A stretch of DNA of 28,013 nt from IMG/VR virus record IMGVR_UViG_3300017788_000130, positions 1-28,013 of that record; one strand, 5' to 3'. Position 1 is the first letter of the stretch. Each line of letters starts with the position of its first letter. Source of the stretch: a virus. The notes below the pieces were generated by a model, which worked only from the letters and a program-made list of their open reading frames with translations, made no database searches and was not told the DNA's origin. Position numbers and translations under genes: made by a program. This document shows positions 14,949-22,797 of this stretch, one piece after another.

Positions 14949-15553
14949 TTTCCTTTTCCACTTATTGGTGTTAAAATACTACGGGCAGGACCTGCGCTGG
15001 GCATTTCTTCCATTTTTTCTTTAGGCGCAGACTTTGCTAATAATTGATCATTTACGCCTTTGTATTGAAACGGTTGTTTTTCTTTACGAGTTTTCGATAA
15101 TTGTTTTAAAAAACTGCTGATATGTTTTTCACCGACCATACCTTGATTGTTTTCTTTGGCATAGTCTTGCGTTAAAAGAGGCTTGTTATCTTTTTTCTCA
15201 GGAACCTGTTCTGCTTCAAAAGCAGCTTCTTCTAAAGGTGTGCGAACACGAATACAATCTCTGCTGATTCCTGTGGCATTTGCTAAAATTTCTGCCACTA
15301 CTGCGCTAGTCGCCGGATAATCTAATTCGGTCTCAAACACGGTCATCGCAGAATTTTTTATAGAAGGAAATTCAATTAAATTAGCCTGTATAGGAGTTGA
15401 TTTTCCTTTGGTAAATCTGCTGACCTTAAACTGTTGTAAAGCAGCTTCCATACAGTCGTCACAGTGCTCAGGCAAATCTCCAGCCACTTTGATCTTAAAA
15501 ACGTATTTTTTTTCTTCTGCGCTTTCTTTTAAGTATTCTATAAATGATTTCAT
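14945..15553 (-). CDS. Hypothetical head-associated protein with capsid-targeting-like N-terminus (202 aa)
   Basis: The N-terminus MKSFIEYLKES closely resembles the T4 capsid-targeting tag MKTYQEFIAEA of internal head proteins, including a possible gp21 protease site after LKE. The next 100 residues form an alpha/beta-looking domain with CDDC (about 31-34) and SAVVAEILANATGISRDC; the final 80 residues are basic and disordered-looking (KQLSKTRKEKQPFQYKG). An AATAAATA late box lies 20 bases upstream with a plausible ribosome site (AGTAGGA) between. No family is recognised. The tag suggests that it enters the prohead. Confidence 0.75.
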   Translation of the reverse strand: MKSFIEYLKESAEEKKYVFKIKVAGDLPEHCDDCMEAALQQFKVSRFTKGKSTPIQANLIEFPSIKNSAMTVFETELDYPATSAVVAEILANATGISRDCIRVRTPLEEAAFEAEQVPEKKDNKPLLTQDYAKENNQGMVGEKHISSFLKQLSKTRKEKQPFQYKGVNDQLLAKSAPKEKMEEMPSAGPARSILTPISGKGK

Positions 15554-15573
15554 GATATAATCCTACTATAATA

Positions 15574-15581
15574 TATTTATT
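15574..15581 (-). promoter_or_regulatory. Late promoter box AATAAATA before the 202-aa gene
   Basis: AATAAATA on the minus strand overlaps the gp16 stop codon and is followed by a 20-base leader holding TAGGA before the ATG. This is the ordinary leadered layout, unlike the boxes that touch start codons. Confidence 0.55.
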
Positions 15582-16053
15582 TAATATTCTTAAGTTTTTC
15601 TAATAGGCTGTTTCTATCAGAAATAATATATCCGTTGCCTGGGATGTCCATAGAATCGTCTGTGTTGGCTTTTTGATCTAACTGTTGCTTTTTTAACTGC
15701 AATTCAATCATTTTTAGCTTCTTGTCTAATTTGGCGCTTTTAGCATCTATAGCATTTTTGAGCATGCTGGCTGCTACTTCGAAAACTCGACCAGAATATC
15801 TTGCTTCTACGTTCATGCCTAGATCCATAAGATCGTCGTAGGCATCTGTAGCACGCTGAGCTAAGGAATCCAATTCTCCGTCTGCTAAATCTCCCAGACC
15901 TTTTACCTGTGGAAGAGCCGAAGAAATCTTATCAAACTCTTCGATGTCTCTTAGTAGAGGAGCCGGATCTATTTTTGTTTCTAGTTTTTCTTCCTTCTTA
16001 ATAATTTTTTTACTTTCGGGAAGATTTAATAGTTCTTCTAATTTTTTAGTCAT
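15577..16053 (-). CDS. 16: Terminase small subunit gp16
   Basis: A 158-aa, mainly helical protein (T4 gp16 is 164 aa). It has a charged N-terminal segment and a central region, DLMDLGMNVEARYSGRVFE followed by VAASMLKNAIDAKSAKLDKK, which matches the layout of the gp16 central coiled-coil oligomerisation domain. A glutamine/lysine-rich helix follows. gp16 forms rings, recognises the DNA to be packaged and stimulates gp17 ATPase. It lies between gp4 and head genes in the packaging block. The call rests on length, helical pattern and context. The start has no clear Shine-Dalgarno but a GATAAGTA box five bases upstream. Confidence 0.7.
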   Translation of the reverse strand: MTKKLEELLNLPESKKIIKKEEKLETKIDPAPLLRDIEEFDKISSALPQVKGLGDLADGELDSLAQRATDAYDDLMDLGMNVEARYSGRVFEVAASMLKNAIDAKSAKLDKKLKMIELQLKKQQLDQKANTDDSMDIPGNGYIISDRNSLLEKLKNIK

Positions 16054-16058
16054 AATAT

Positions 16059-16066
16059 TACTTATC
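16059..16066 (-). promoter_or_regulatory. Degenerate late-type box GATAAGTA before gp16
   Basis: GATAAGTA differs by one base from GATAAATA and ends five bases before the gp16 ATG, the same spacing seen at three other genes. It contains the gp4 stop codon. The mismatch makes activity uncertain. Confidence 0.3.
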
Positions 16067-16499
16067 TTTTATTGTCTTGGTAGAATAACTCTTGTTCGTT
16101 GATCACCCTAAATTTTATTCCCTGAGCTTTGCACCAGGTTTGGGCAGCACGCCATTTGGCTAAATTACGCACGTATTGGATTTGATTATTTCTATTTTTT
16201 CCTACTTTTTCTCGTAGAGTTTGATTTTGCGGTTTAACTTCGATCAATTCTGTTTGTATCTTAGAATTTTTATCTATATACTGTATAAAGAAATCAGGAA
16301 CGTAGATAGTTTGTTTTCCAGTTAGTGGACATCGATATGGTATGCTAATAGCTTCGCTAGCCCATTTTTGAACGTACGGATTAGTATCACAAAATCGCAT
16401 GAAATGGAATTCCCAAGAACTTCTATATGTCGGATTTTTCTTACCTACATACTTTTCCGGGTTCGCTATCGTATATTTGCCTTGTGCGAAACGACTCAT
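16062..16499 (-). CDS. 4: Head completion protein gp4
   Basis: A 145-aa homologue of T4 gp4 (150 aa). The opening FAQGKYTIANPEKYVGKKNP is the conserved start of the family. The protein carries a PD-(D/E)XK nuclease-like arrangement: Glu30 in SSWEFHFMRFCD, Asp69 in IYVPDFFI, and Glu87-x-Lys89 in ELIEVKP. gp4 joins filled heads during completion so that tails can attach. Its ATG overlaps the previous stop (ATGA). T4 genes for packaging and head completion are scattered, while here gp4 sits directly before gp16. Confidence 0.85.
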   Translation of the reverse strand: MSRFAQGKYTIANPEKYVGKKNPTYRSSWEFHFMRFCDTNPYVQKWASEAISIPYRCPLTGKQTIYVPDFFIQYIDKNSKIQTELIEVKPQNQTLREKVGKNRNNQIQYVRNLAKWRAAQTWCKAQGIKFRVINEQELFYQDNKR

Positions 16500-16876
16500 G
16501 CTCGAATATTGCGGCTTTCAGCAGTTTCTTCTATGGTAGTTATAGTATAACCTAGGCTGCTGGTTTTTTGTCTATAAGAATTTAAAATCTCAGTAACTAC
16601 CGCACTAAGTTGCAGATCTGTTAGATTTTTTAAGGTATCAATTAATTGGAACACATTAACACCATCTATTTTAGCTTGGTTTAATAAAACTATAGCAGTG
16701 CTACGTGCAGCTTCGTCATCAAACCCGCGTTTAATAAAATATCCGACTACTGCATCAATTTGATTAGCAGGGAACGTTACCTGATGACGGAAATATTTGT
16801 CAAAAAAATCTTTGACTTCCTCGCTGCTGTCCGAAGGAGATCTAGTAGGTAAATTTTTATCTGCTGATGTAACCAT
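16496..16876 (-). CDS. Conserved marine T4-like hypothetical protein (126 aa)
   Basis: A helical 126-aa protein with the sequence blocks GYFIKRGFDDEAARSTAIVL, LLNQAKIDGVNVFQLIDTLK and LSAVVTEILNSYRQKTSSLG. I recall this pattern from a conserved gene next to gp4 and tail genes in marine T4-like phages, without a known function. It lies between the tube-fold protein and gp4, overlapping gp4 by four bases. No clear ribosome site precedes the ATG; the gap to the upstream gene is 19 bases. It is likely a virion or assembly factor by context only. Confidence 0.75.
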   Translation of the reverse strand: MVTSADKNLPTRSPSDSSEEVKDFFDKYFRHQVTFPANQIDAVVGYFIKRGFDDEAARSTAIVLLNQAKIDGVNVFQLIDTLKNLTDLQLSAVVTEILNSYRQKTSSLGYTITTIEETAESRNIRA

Positions 16877-16895
16877 GATTAACGATTAAACAAAT

Positions 16896-17951
16896 TTAAA
16901 ATGGTGAATAAGGTAATGCTTTGGTAGTTTGAGTGGGGTTACTTATAGGAAAGGAAGTATTTTGTATACCGCTCAATCCTATCCGTGAAACACTGTTTAA
17001 ACCTTTTACTGCGATATTTTCTAATTCTGTCCTAACTCCAGTTGACGATAGTTGTTTAGAATTTTGATATGTATTAACCGCTGTAATAGCTGTAGCGATA
17101 AAATTAGCCGGACTTTCGAAAGCTTTTCCGCTACTCAACGCTCCGAATACAGCCTCGGCACCAGCAAGCACACCTGCTTGACCGAACAATGTTCTTGTTC
17201 CACCGCCTGCTAAAGAAATAGGACTTGGTATTCTATCATAATGTTCTTGAGCGAATCCTGGAGGATCTCCAGGTCGAACATATCCAGTATTATATGCCAC
17301 GGATTCATAGGCCAATGTCATTGATTGCTCTGAGGGCTGGTTGCTGCTGTAATCTAAGCTATCGTGGCTCCATGCGGTGATTACAGGATTGATTAATTTG
17401 TAGCTATAATAGGCTCTCTTAGCCAGCTGATAGATAGTGATATCAGTAAAAAATGGAATGCTGCTGTTATTGTCTAGTCCGTAACGACCTCTAATGAAAT
17501 TAGAGTTCAACATGGCATTCCTGTTATATGCTCCGGGTATTCTTGCAGCCGAGCTATCCCCATAATAATATCCGTAGTAGTTTTGCCATAGTTGACCTAC
17601 TACTCCTAGGTTATCGTCATGAAACTTTATTTGTATTGGTTGATAGTCTAATTTAACCTGTACTACTTTTTTTCTATTATATTGATTAAGGGTATCTGTT
17701 TGCACAGTGAACTTAGGAAGGTCTGCTGTCTTGACCAGCATGTTTATTTCGTTGATGTGTTGATATTTAAAATTTAAACTTTTAAGAGCATTAGGGTTAA
17801 TGTTAAAACTAACATGATACAGAAATTTCTGTTTAGGCGCTAATCTTAGATCACTGTCTACGAATAATCTCGCGGCGTGTTGGAAGTCGCCGACATTACC
17901 TTTAGGATTAGTTAACCCCGATACAAATTGTCTTAATGCTTTGCTGGTCAT
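16896..17951 (-). CDS. Tail-tube-fold baseplate/tube junction protein (gp54/gp48-like)
   Basis: A 351-aa protein (T4 gp54 320 aa, gp48 364 aa). The block INEINMLVKTADLPKFTVQT with LNQYNRKKVVQVKLDYQPI and IKFHDDNLGVVGQLWQNYYG is the hallmark of the gp19/gp48/gp54 tube fold: the 'NxYN+K' strand, then 'FHDD...LW+.YY'. The C-terminus is Ala/Ser-rich and helical. gp54 and gp48 start tube polymerisation on the baseplate. Immediately upstream lie the terminator that ends gp19 and an AATAAATA box five bases before the ATG, so it is transcribed separately. Which of gp54 or gp48 it equals cannot be decided. Confidence 0.6.
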   Translation of the reverse strand: MTSKALRQFVSGLTNPKGNVGDFQHAARLFVDSDLRLAPKQKFLYHVSFNINPNALKSLNFKYQHINEINMLVKTADLPKFTVQTDTLNQYNRKKVVQVKLDYQPIQIKFHDDNLGVVGQLWQNYYGYYYGDSSAARIPGAYNRNAMLNSNFIRGRYGLDNNSSIPFFTDITIYQLAKRAYYSYKLINPVITAWSHDSLDYSSNQPSEQSMTLAYESVAYNTGYVRPGDPPGFAQEHYDRIPSPISLAGGGTRTLFGQAGVLAGAEAVFGALSSGKAFESPANFIATAITAVNTYQNSKQLSSTGVRTELENIAVKGLNSVSRIGLSGIQNTSFPISNPTQTTKALPYSPF

Positions 17952-17956
17952 ACTAT

Positions 17957-17964
17957 TATTTATT
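17957..17964 (-). promoter_or_regulatory. Late promoter box AATAAATA, five bases before an ATG
   Basis: AATAAATA on the minus strand ends exactly five bases (ATAGT) before the ATG of the tube-fold gene. There is no Shine-Dalgarno between or overlapping. The preceding terminator makes an independent promoter necessary. Confidence 0.65.
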
Positions 17965-17998
17965 GATTAAGATAAACTGCGTATATTACTTTTAGCCA

Positions 17999-18028
17999 TT
18001 AAAAAAGGCCGAAAACGGCCTTTTTTAA
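17999..18028 (-). terminator. Intrinsic terminator after gp19
   Basis: A perfect 13-bp stem (core AAAAAAGGCCG / CGGCCTTTTTT) with an AAAA loop directly abuts the gp19 stop codon and gives a T-run on the minus strand. The stem is symmetric and could also act on the plus strand. Confidence 0.9.
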
Positions 18029-18655
18029 TTAAGAACCACCACCAGTGGTTAATACTCCAACTGTTCGTCCCACGACCGTACCAATACCAGTACCTTGTGG
18101 TGTTTGTATTGCGTTGTCATATTTAATAGTCAAAGCAATGGTTGCGGCAGCATTTTCACCGTATGCTAGATTTCCATAGTTTGCTGTTAGAACATAGCAG
18201 CCATAACATTCCCATGTTTCTAGCACTGTGGGGGCATTGGCTCCGTTGCCGCCATCTAGCACTTCTACACGAGTAGTAAACTTATAGTCGATACCAGAAG
18301 CAGCAGAACTCTGCTCAAAAAAGTCAAATTGTTTCTGTAGTTGCTCACCGACCAATTTAGTAACTTCTCCAGTCACATCATCACGTAAGTTTAATGTGAT
18401 ATCTTGCCATGTATGTTTACCAGCGATATGCACCTTGCTGTTATAAACATCTAGCAGGATATTTTCAAAACTCAAGTTAGGACGGGTTACATCCACGACC
18501 TGCTTTGTGATCACACTAGTCGGAGTGCTAACACCGAAGTTTTCTAAACTAACTCTGAAACGATATTTTAGTTTAGGCATCAGCAGGCCCTGGGCGCTAG
18601 CTGATTGATCGCTGGCTAACGGGACTGTGAATTTAGATAGTGTTGAAATTGCCAT
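18029..18655 (-). CDS. 19: Tail tube protein gp19
   Basis: A 208-aa protein (T4 gp19 is 163 aa), immediately after the sheath gene as in T4. The N-terminal KLKYRFRVSLENFG is the conserved first strand of the tube fold. It is followed by VVDVTRPNLSFENILLDVYN with the HTWQDITLNLRDDV strand pair and ETWECYGCYVLTANYGNLAY. gp19 hexamers stack to form the inner tube through which DNA passes. A ribosome site AAGGA lies upstream and gp18 ends 18 bases before the start, so both share the gp18 promoter. A strong terminator follows at once. Confidence 0.92.
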   Translation of the reverse strand: MAISTLSKFTVPLASDQSASAQGLLMPKLKYRFRVSLENFGVSTPTSVITKQVVDVTRPNLSFENILLDVYNSKVHIAGKHTWQDITLNLRDDVTGEVTKLVGEQLQKQFDFFEQSSAASGIDYKFTTRVEVLDGGNGANAPTVLETWECYGCYVLTANYGNLAYGENAAATIALTIKYDNAIQTPQGTGIGTVVGRTVGVLTTGGGS

Positions 18656-18673
18656 AATATGTTATCCTTTAAA

Positions 18674-21600
18674 TTAACCTAAACCTTTGATTTCGCCGGT
18701 GTTCTTTAAGCGTAGTGGAATATAGATAAATTCCACAGCCTTGACTGGTTCGATAGCGATATCAATATATAACTCGTTACGATCGATTCTTGCAGGTGTG
18801 TTGTTTGATTCATCACAAACTACTAGATAATCGTACAGAGCACGCTGACCTACTAATTCTAGTAATAGACTTTCTACTGCACCTTTGATCTCGTCTCGGG
18901 TGAGCTTATCGTTAGGTTCAAAAATGTATGGTTTAGCCAATGCGTTTAACTGTCTGCGTAAATATACCACTAGACGTGCTACATTGATACGATCTAATGC
19001 AGAAGCTGCACGAGCCCTAGTGTACTGGCCGTAGGCAACCAGACCTGTTCCTGTGATAAACGCGATCGGATTGACCTTAACGCTGGCCATCGTATCACGT
19101 TGTCCAACGTTTAGAGCCACGCTGTTGAACTCGCCTTCGCTATCAACATAACCAACTGCTGTAGCATTTGTGATACCGCCGCGCCTTACGCCGGCTGGTG
19201 CGAACCATGGATAAGCAACTTGGTCATTTAATGCGATAGTGCGCAGCATCATATGGCTTGGAGGCACAACAACGTTGTTACCAAAGTTATCGCTGGTAAA
19301 TCCCCATGGATAATAAAAACCTAGATATTCGTCACTAGATACAAGACCCAGATCATTGTCTTCTAGTGCTAGACGCTGATTCGTACCCCAGTTTAATAAT
19401 GATGTTGCATCAGGCGTTAATCTTGCCGGCGAATCTGCAACTACGAATGCTGTTAGGCCTCTGTCGTAGTTTAGACTTACTAACTCACCGACTAGTTCTG
19501 GATATCCCGGACAAGCGATCAAGTTAAACACACGACTTTCTTCGTCACGGATTTGTTGATTACTATTAACCGTAGCTTGCAAGGCCTGTACAATTACTTT
19601 TCGTTGAGCTTTGCGACCAAATGTTCCGGAACCGTCATCTTGATTGCTTGATTCTGTTACCCAACGATGTGGGTAATAGTTAGCCTGTGATTCGTCGTTA
19701 AATCGAACGTTGTCAGCAGTTAGATCGACATAGTCTCTTACATACTTCTTGACGTTGAATCCGCTTCTACGGAGGTTCCATAACAACATACCTTTCGGAT
19801 ATAATGCAGGATCGGGGCAATCTGTATCGACATAATCACTGGCTAGTAGGTCTGTAATCGCGCCAGCAGTATCGCTGTTTGCGCCAGCCGTATTATAACG
19901 TGCATCAGAAAATAAACAACCGTCTTCTGTGCTTTGATCGCTCTTGTCAACTGAGAACCATTTCAATAAATCTTTATTGAATTTATAGATAGCTGGAAAA
20001 TTCTCGATGTCGCTGGTATCTATCCACAAGTCTCCTGTTTCTAACACGGTACCATCACTCTGTGTTTCTGGTTTCGTGGCAGCAACGATCGGACCATTTG
20101 AGTTGGTGCTAGGATAGACATTAAGATATCCACTCCATTTAGTTCCGTCATGGATCATGATGTCTACTTCGTCGATCACAGAGCTATACCACAGCGTGCC
20201 ATCTGCTGTGAGGCTAGTTGGTGCCGTGCCGCCTGCCACGTAGGTCAATGGCTCCCAGAGGCTGGCTACGAAATCATGATCGCCGTCTAAATCTGTGTAA
20301 AGATTTACTGTACCATTGCCAGTTTCTGGATCATATGGGCTAAATCCTAGATCAACTAACGGGGTGCCAGTTCCGTCGTCGAGGTGCATTTCTCCACCTA
20401 ATGCATGTGCGATCACTACACGGTTTTGGCTGTCTACGCTGGCTTCAACGTTAACAAATCCTGCTATGTTGATAGCTGCGGCAATGGCATTGCTATCATT
20501 AATGGTACCAGCTACAGTTACCGTGATTGTTTTATCTGCCGCTAATGCCTGTTGTCCTTTTAAGGATTCAGCCAATTTAAAATTAACTGTACCTGCTGAG
20601 AAAGTAGAAGCTGTTACTTTTGTTGATTTGATCGTGGTTGGTGCTGCTGATTTCCTTCTAAAAATCTTAAAATCTGCTAAAAGATTTTCGATAGTGTAAT
20701 CGTATTGAACAAATGCCGATCCAACTGCTAGATTCTCGCCACCACCTGTTTTGTCCAGTTTAAATAGTGCTTCTAATGCGTTTTGATAGACTGGTGCGCT
20801 GATATCTTCAAACAGTTGTGTGGTGCTATTATACCTTTTCAGTCTCCAGCGAGCTCCTAGATTAGGTTCTGTGGTTTTAATCCACACAGATCCTGTAGGA
20901 GCGATTGAAGGATCACCGACTGCACGCTTCCACTGTGGTACCTGTGTATGAGGTTGGATGGCTAGATCTTTCCCACCAGTTGCCCACTGTGCCGAACCAA
21001 CTTGAACCCAATCTCCGCCGCTGTTTCTGTACCAAACAGTCATAGGATGCTGGTATGTTAGATCGTCATCTGTGTAAGAACTATCTCGCACAGTAACGAC
21101 AGCATAGCTGCCATTCTTGCCTACAGAAGCAGCTGGACCTCCGGTTGACTGATCTATCTTAGTAGGATCAGTAATAACTAAAGGAACTTTATTAGTAAAT
21201 GTTTGCCCACCGGATGATGTGATAGGAGCGTCGTTCCACTCAAAGATACCAAACGCTGTATTATCAGTATCTAACCAATATGTTCCATTATTTGGTTCTG
21301 CTGCTGGTGCAGTTGCACTGGCATTAAGCTGGTTTAAATCAAGGTCTGCTCTAACAACAAATGCTCTGTTGCTGACTCCTAATAAGCTATAAGCTGCTTG
21401 CAGACCGTATTCGTTTTGCTCGCCCGCATGTATAGGATTGTTGTTTGAATCTGTCTTGAATACTGGATCTCCGAATGTGTCTGCGAGATCTTTCTGGCTA
21501 GTGATCAAATATACTGTACCAGCATCGGCTTTTATTGTGCCTGGAGCAACTCCGTCCCCTGCACCATTAGATTTATTTTCAGCGGAAGCGACAACGATCA

Positions 21601-21682
21601 GAGGAACCGTTCCAGGTTCTGCTGGAGTGTAAAACGATTCGTCGATGACCTTGACTTCTACGCCTGGTGAACTTAATGCCAT
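18674..21682 (-). CDS. 18: Tail sheath protein gp18, enlarged
   Basis: A 1002-aa sheath protein, far longer than T4 gp18 (659 aa). The N-terminus (SSPGVEVKVIDESFYTP, then VPLIVVASAEN) and the C-terminal core (LVAYGQYTRARAASALDRIN, then LYIDIAIEPVKAVEFIYIPL) match the conserved sheath. Between about 120 and 600 lies a large insertion with four or five copies of a short motif of the form G-(T/D)-(L/Y/V)-W-(I/L/Y)-x-(T/S) followed by an aromatic-rich strand ending in W. The sheath contracts to drive the tube into the host; insertions here are expected on the outer surface. A leadered late promoter and AGGAG ribosome site precede it. Confidence 0.93.
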   Translation of the reverse strand: MALSSPGVEVKVIDESFYTPAEPGTVPLIVVASAENKSNGAGDGVAPGTIKADAGTVYLITSQKDLADTFGDPVFKTDSNNNPIHAGEQNEYGLQAAYSLLGVSNRAFVVRADLDLNQLNASATAPAAEPNNGTYWLDTDNTAFGIFEWNDAPITSSGGQTFTNKVPLVITDPTKIDQSTGGPAASVGKNGSYAVVTVRDSSYTDDDLTYQHPMTVWYRNSGGDWVQVGSAQWATGGKDLAIQPHTQVPQWKRAVGDPSIAPTGSVWIKTTEPNLGARWRLKRYNSTTQLFEDISAPVYQNALEALFKLDKTGGGENLAVGSAFVQYDYTIENLLADFKIFRRKSAAPTTIKSTKVTASTFSAGTVNFKLAESLKGQQALAADKTITVTVAGTINDSNAIAAAINIAGFVNVEASVDSQNRVVIAHALGGEMHLDDGTGTPLVDLGFSPYDPETGNGTVNLYTDLDGDHDFVASLWEPLTYVAGGTAPTSLTADGTLWYSSVIDEVDIMIHDGTKWSGYLNVYPSTNSNGPIVAATKPETQSDGTVLETGDLWIDTSDIENFPAIYKFNKDLLKWFSVDKSDQSTEDGCLFSDARYNTAGANSDTAGAITDLLASDYVDTDCPDPALYPKGMLLWNLRRSGFNVKKYVRDYVDLTADNVRFNDESQANYYPHRWVTESSNQDDGSGTFGRKAQRKVIVQALQATVNSNQQIRDEESRVFNLIACPGYPELVGELVSLNYDRGLTAFVVADSPARLTPDATSLLNWGTNQRLALEDNDLGLVSSDEYLGFYYPWGFTSDNFGNNVVVPPSHMMLRTIALNDQVAYPWFAPAGVRRGGITNATAVGYVDSEGEFNSVALNVGQRDTMASVKVNPIAFITGTGLVAYGQYTRARAASALDRINVARLVVYLRRQLNALAKPYIFEPNDKLTRDEIKGAVESLLLELVGQRALYDYLVVCDESNNTPARIDRNELYIDIAIEPVKAVEFIYIPLRLKNTGEIKGLG

Positions 21683-21715
21683 ATAGCTTCTCCTAAGGTG
21701 TTCGTGTTCTAGTAG

Positions 21716-21722
21716 TATTTAG
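21716..21722 (-). promoter_or_regulatory. Late promoter CTAAATA for the gp18-gp19 operon
   Basis: CTAAATACTACTA on the minus strand is followed by a leader of about 30 bases ending in AGGAG and then the gp18 ATG. The preceding GCG and following ACTACTA are nearly the same as at the gp14 promoter. Confidence 0.7.
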
Positions 21723-21780
21723 CGCATTTTCTTAAAATGGGCTAGTAATACACAACAAAAAAGGGGAAGAAAAGGTATGT

Positions 21781-21788
21781 AATAAATA
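21781..21788 (+). promoter_or_regulatory. Late promoter box AATAAATA, five bases before the HNH gene
   Basis: AATAAATA, then CTTTT and the ATG. The five-base spacing equals that of the minus-strand cases. No Shine-Dalgarno lies at a usable distance; the GG-rich run at 21762-21777 is too far upstream and would not be transcribed from this box. Confidence 0.6.
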
Positions 21789-21793
21789 CTTTT

Positions 21794-22132
21794 ATGAACA
21801 GACCGTTATGTATTTGTGGATTTAGGCCCGCAGCCATCAACTATGTCAAGAACGGCAAGATCTATTATCGAAAAAAGTGCGAAATCTGCCTCAACGGCGG
21901 TCTAAACAAAGGAATACCAAGATGGTATCAAGATGGGTATCGTATGAAAAATTTATGCGATGTCTGTGGCTTTAAGAGCAGATATAAAGAACAGTTTAAT
22001 GTCTATCATTTAGACGGAAATTTAAATAACAGTCGTTTAAATAATTTAAAAACCGTCTGTGCTAATTGTCAGCGTGTGTTATCTAAAGACGGATTTAAAT
22101 GGCAACAGGGCGGTCTTCAACCAGATTTTTAA
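21794..22132 (+). CDS. HNH-type zinc-knuckle endonuclease-like protein (112 aa)
   Basis: A first zinc knuckle uses C6-x-C8 and C29-x2-C32. The second half has C55-x2-C58, then YHLDGNLNNSRLNNLKTVCA with His72, Asp74 and the closing C89-x2-C92, the layout of HNH nucleases held by two CxxC pairs. Whether it is a homing enzyme or a phage recombination/packaging nuclease is not clear; no intron or insertion site is visible. It is alone on the plus strand between gp18 and the dNMP kinase, and its last 38 bases overlap the end of the kinase gene on the other strand. The start is apparently leaderless. Confidence 0.75.
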   Translation: MNRPLCICGFRPAAINYVKNGKIYYRKKCEICLNGGLNKGIPRWYQDGYRMKNLCDVCGFKSRYKEQFNVYHLDGNLNNSRLNNLKTVCANCQRVLSKDGFKWQQGGLQPDF

Positions 22133-22742
22133 TCTGATTAAATAGATCATTAATAGTTCCGTTATTGTCAATTTCTAAGTCAATATTTTTGCCGACCCAT
22201 GCAGTTTCACTAGTGTGTATTTTTAGTCTGTCCATCTTCATCTTAGAAACAGCCCAATTCATATTATTAGGTCCTTGATTCATGTTCCACGCATCTTGAT
22301 ACCATTCTGGATCAGGCCCACGAATTACACGGACTACTTTACCACCTGCTCTGTGAATAGCGTTAATTTCGTTAGGAAAACGCACATCAGAAATTACGAT
22401 ATTATCTGTGGTTCTACGCATCTTATTTTCTAAGCTAGCGATCCAGATATCATCATGGAAGCCTTGGCGGCAAACTTCTGTGCCCCAATGTTGTAACACC
22501 CAACGAGGGGTTAGAGTGGGTATGTCTAAGCGATCCGACCACCAAGGATCTACTTGTTCTCGCCATTCTCTGGCTTCTTTGGTTCTTCCCTCTAATAGTG
22601 TACGATCCCAACCAAAAACAGCAGCCACAGCATCTTTCAGCGTGTTAGCAAAACTGTCTCTTCGGAATCCGTGAAAGTTAACCAAATAATCTGCGGCAGT
22701 ATCTTTGCCCGAACCAATAAATCCAACGAACCCAATAATCAT
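22095..22742 (-). CDS. 1: Deoxynucleoside monophosphate kinase (gp1-like)
   Basis: A 215-aa P-loop kinase; T4 gp1 is 241 aa. GFVGFIGSGKDTAADYL (4-20) is the phosphate-binding loop. PRWVLQHWGTEVCRQGFHDD and NIVISDVRFPNEINAIHRAGG are typical of the dNMP kinase family, the latter with the DVR(F)xNE motif. The enzyme converts dNMPs to dNDPs for phage DNA synthesis. A GGGAG ribosome site sits in the loop of a hairpin that includes the start of the ATG. It is unusually placed among neck and tail genes, and its 3' end overlaps the HNH gene in antisense. Confidence 0.88.
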   Translation of the reverse strand: MIIGFVGFIGSGKDTAADYLVNFHGFRRDSFANTLKDAVAAVFGWDRTLLEGRTKEAREWREQVDPWWSDRLDIPTLTPRWVLQHWGTEVCRQGFHDDIWIASLENKMRRTTDNIVISDVRFPNEINAIHRAGGKVVRVIRGPDPEWYQDAWNMNQGPNNMNWAVSKMKMDRLKIHTSETAWVGKNIDLEIDNNGTINDLFNQIKNLVEDRPVAI

Positions 22743-22763
22743 AGCATCTCCCGGTGATGCTAT
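22741..22763 (-). promoter_or_regulatory. Start-codon hairpin of the dNMP kinase
   Basis: Two perfect 8-base arms (ATAGCATC / GATGCTAT) enclose a seven-base loop. In the mRNA the ribosome site GGGAG straddles the loop and the second arm, and the first two bases of the ATG are in the stem. Translation is probably tuned by this fold. Confidence 0.6.
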
Positions 22764-22797
22764 ATTTTATAGGTTTTATTCTCGGTACGTCAAATTT

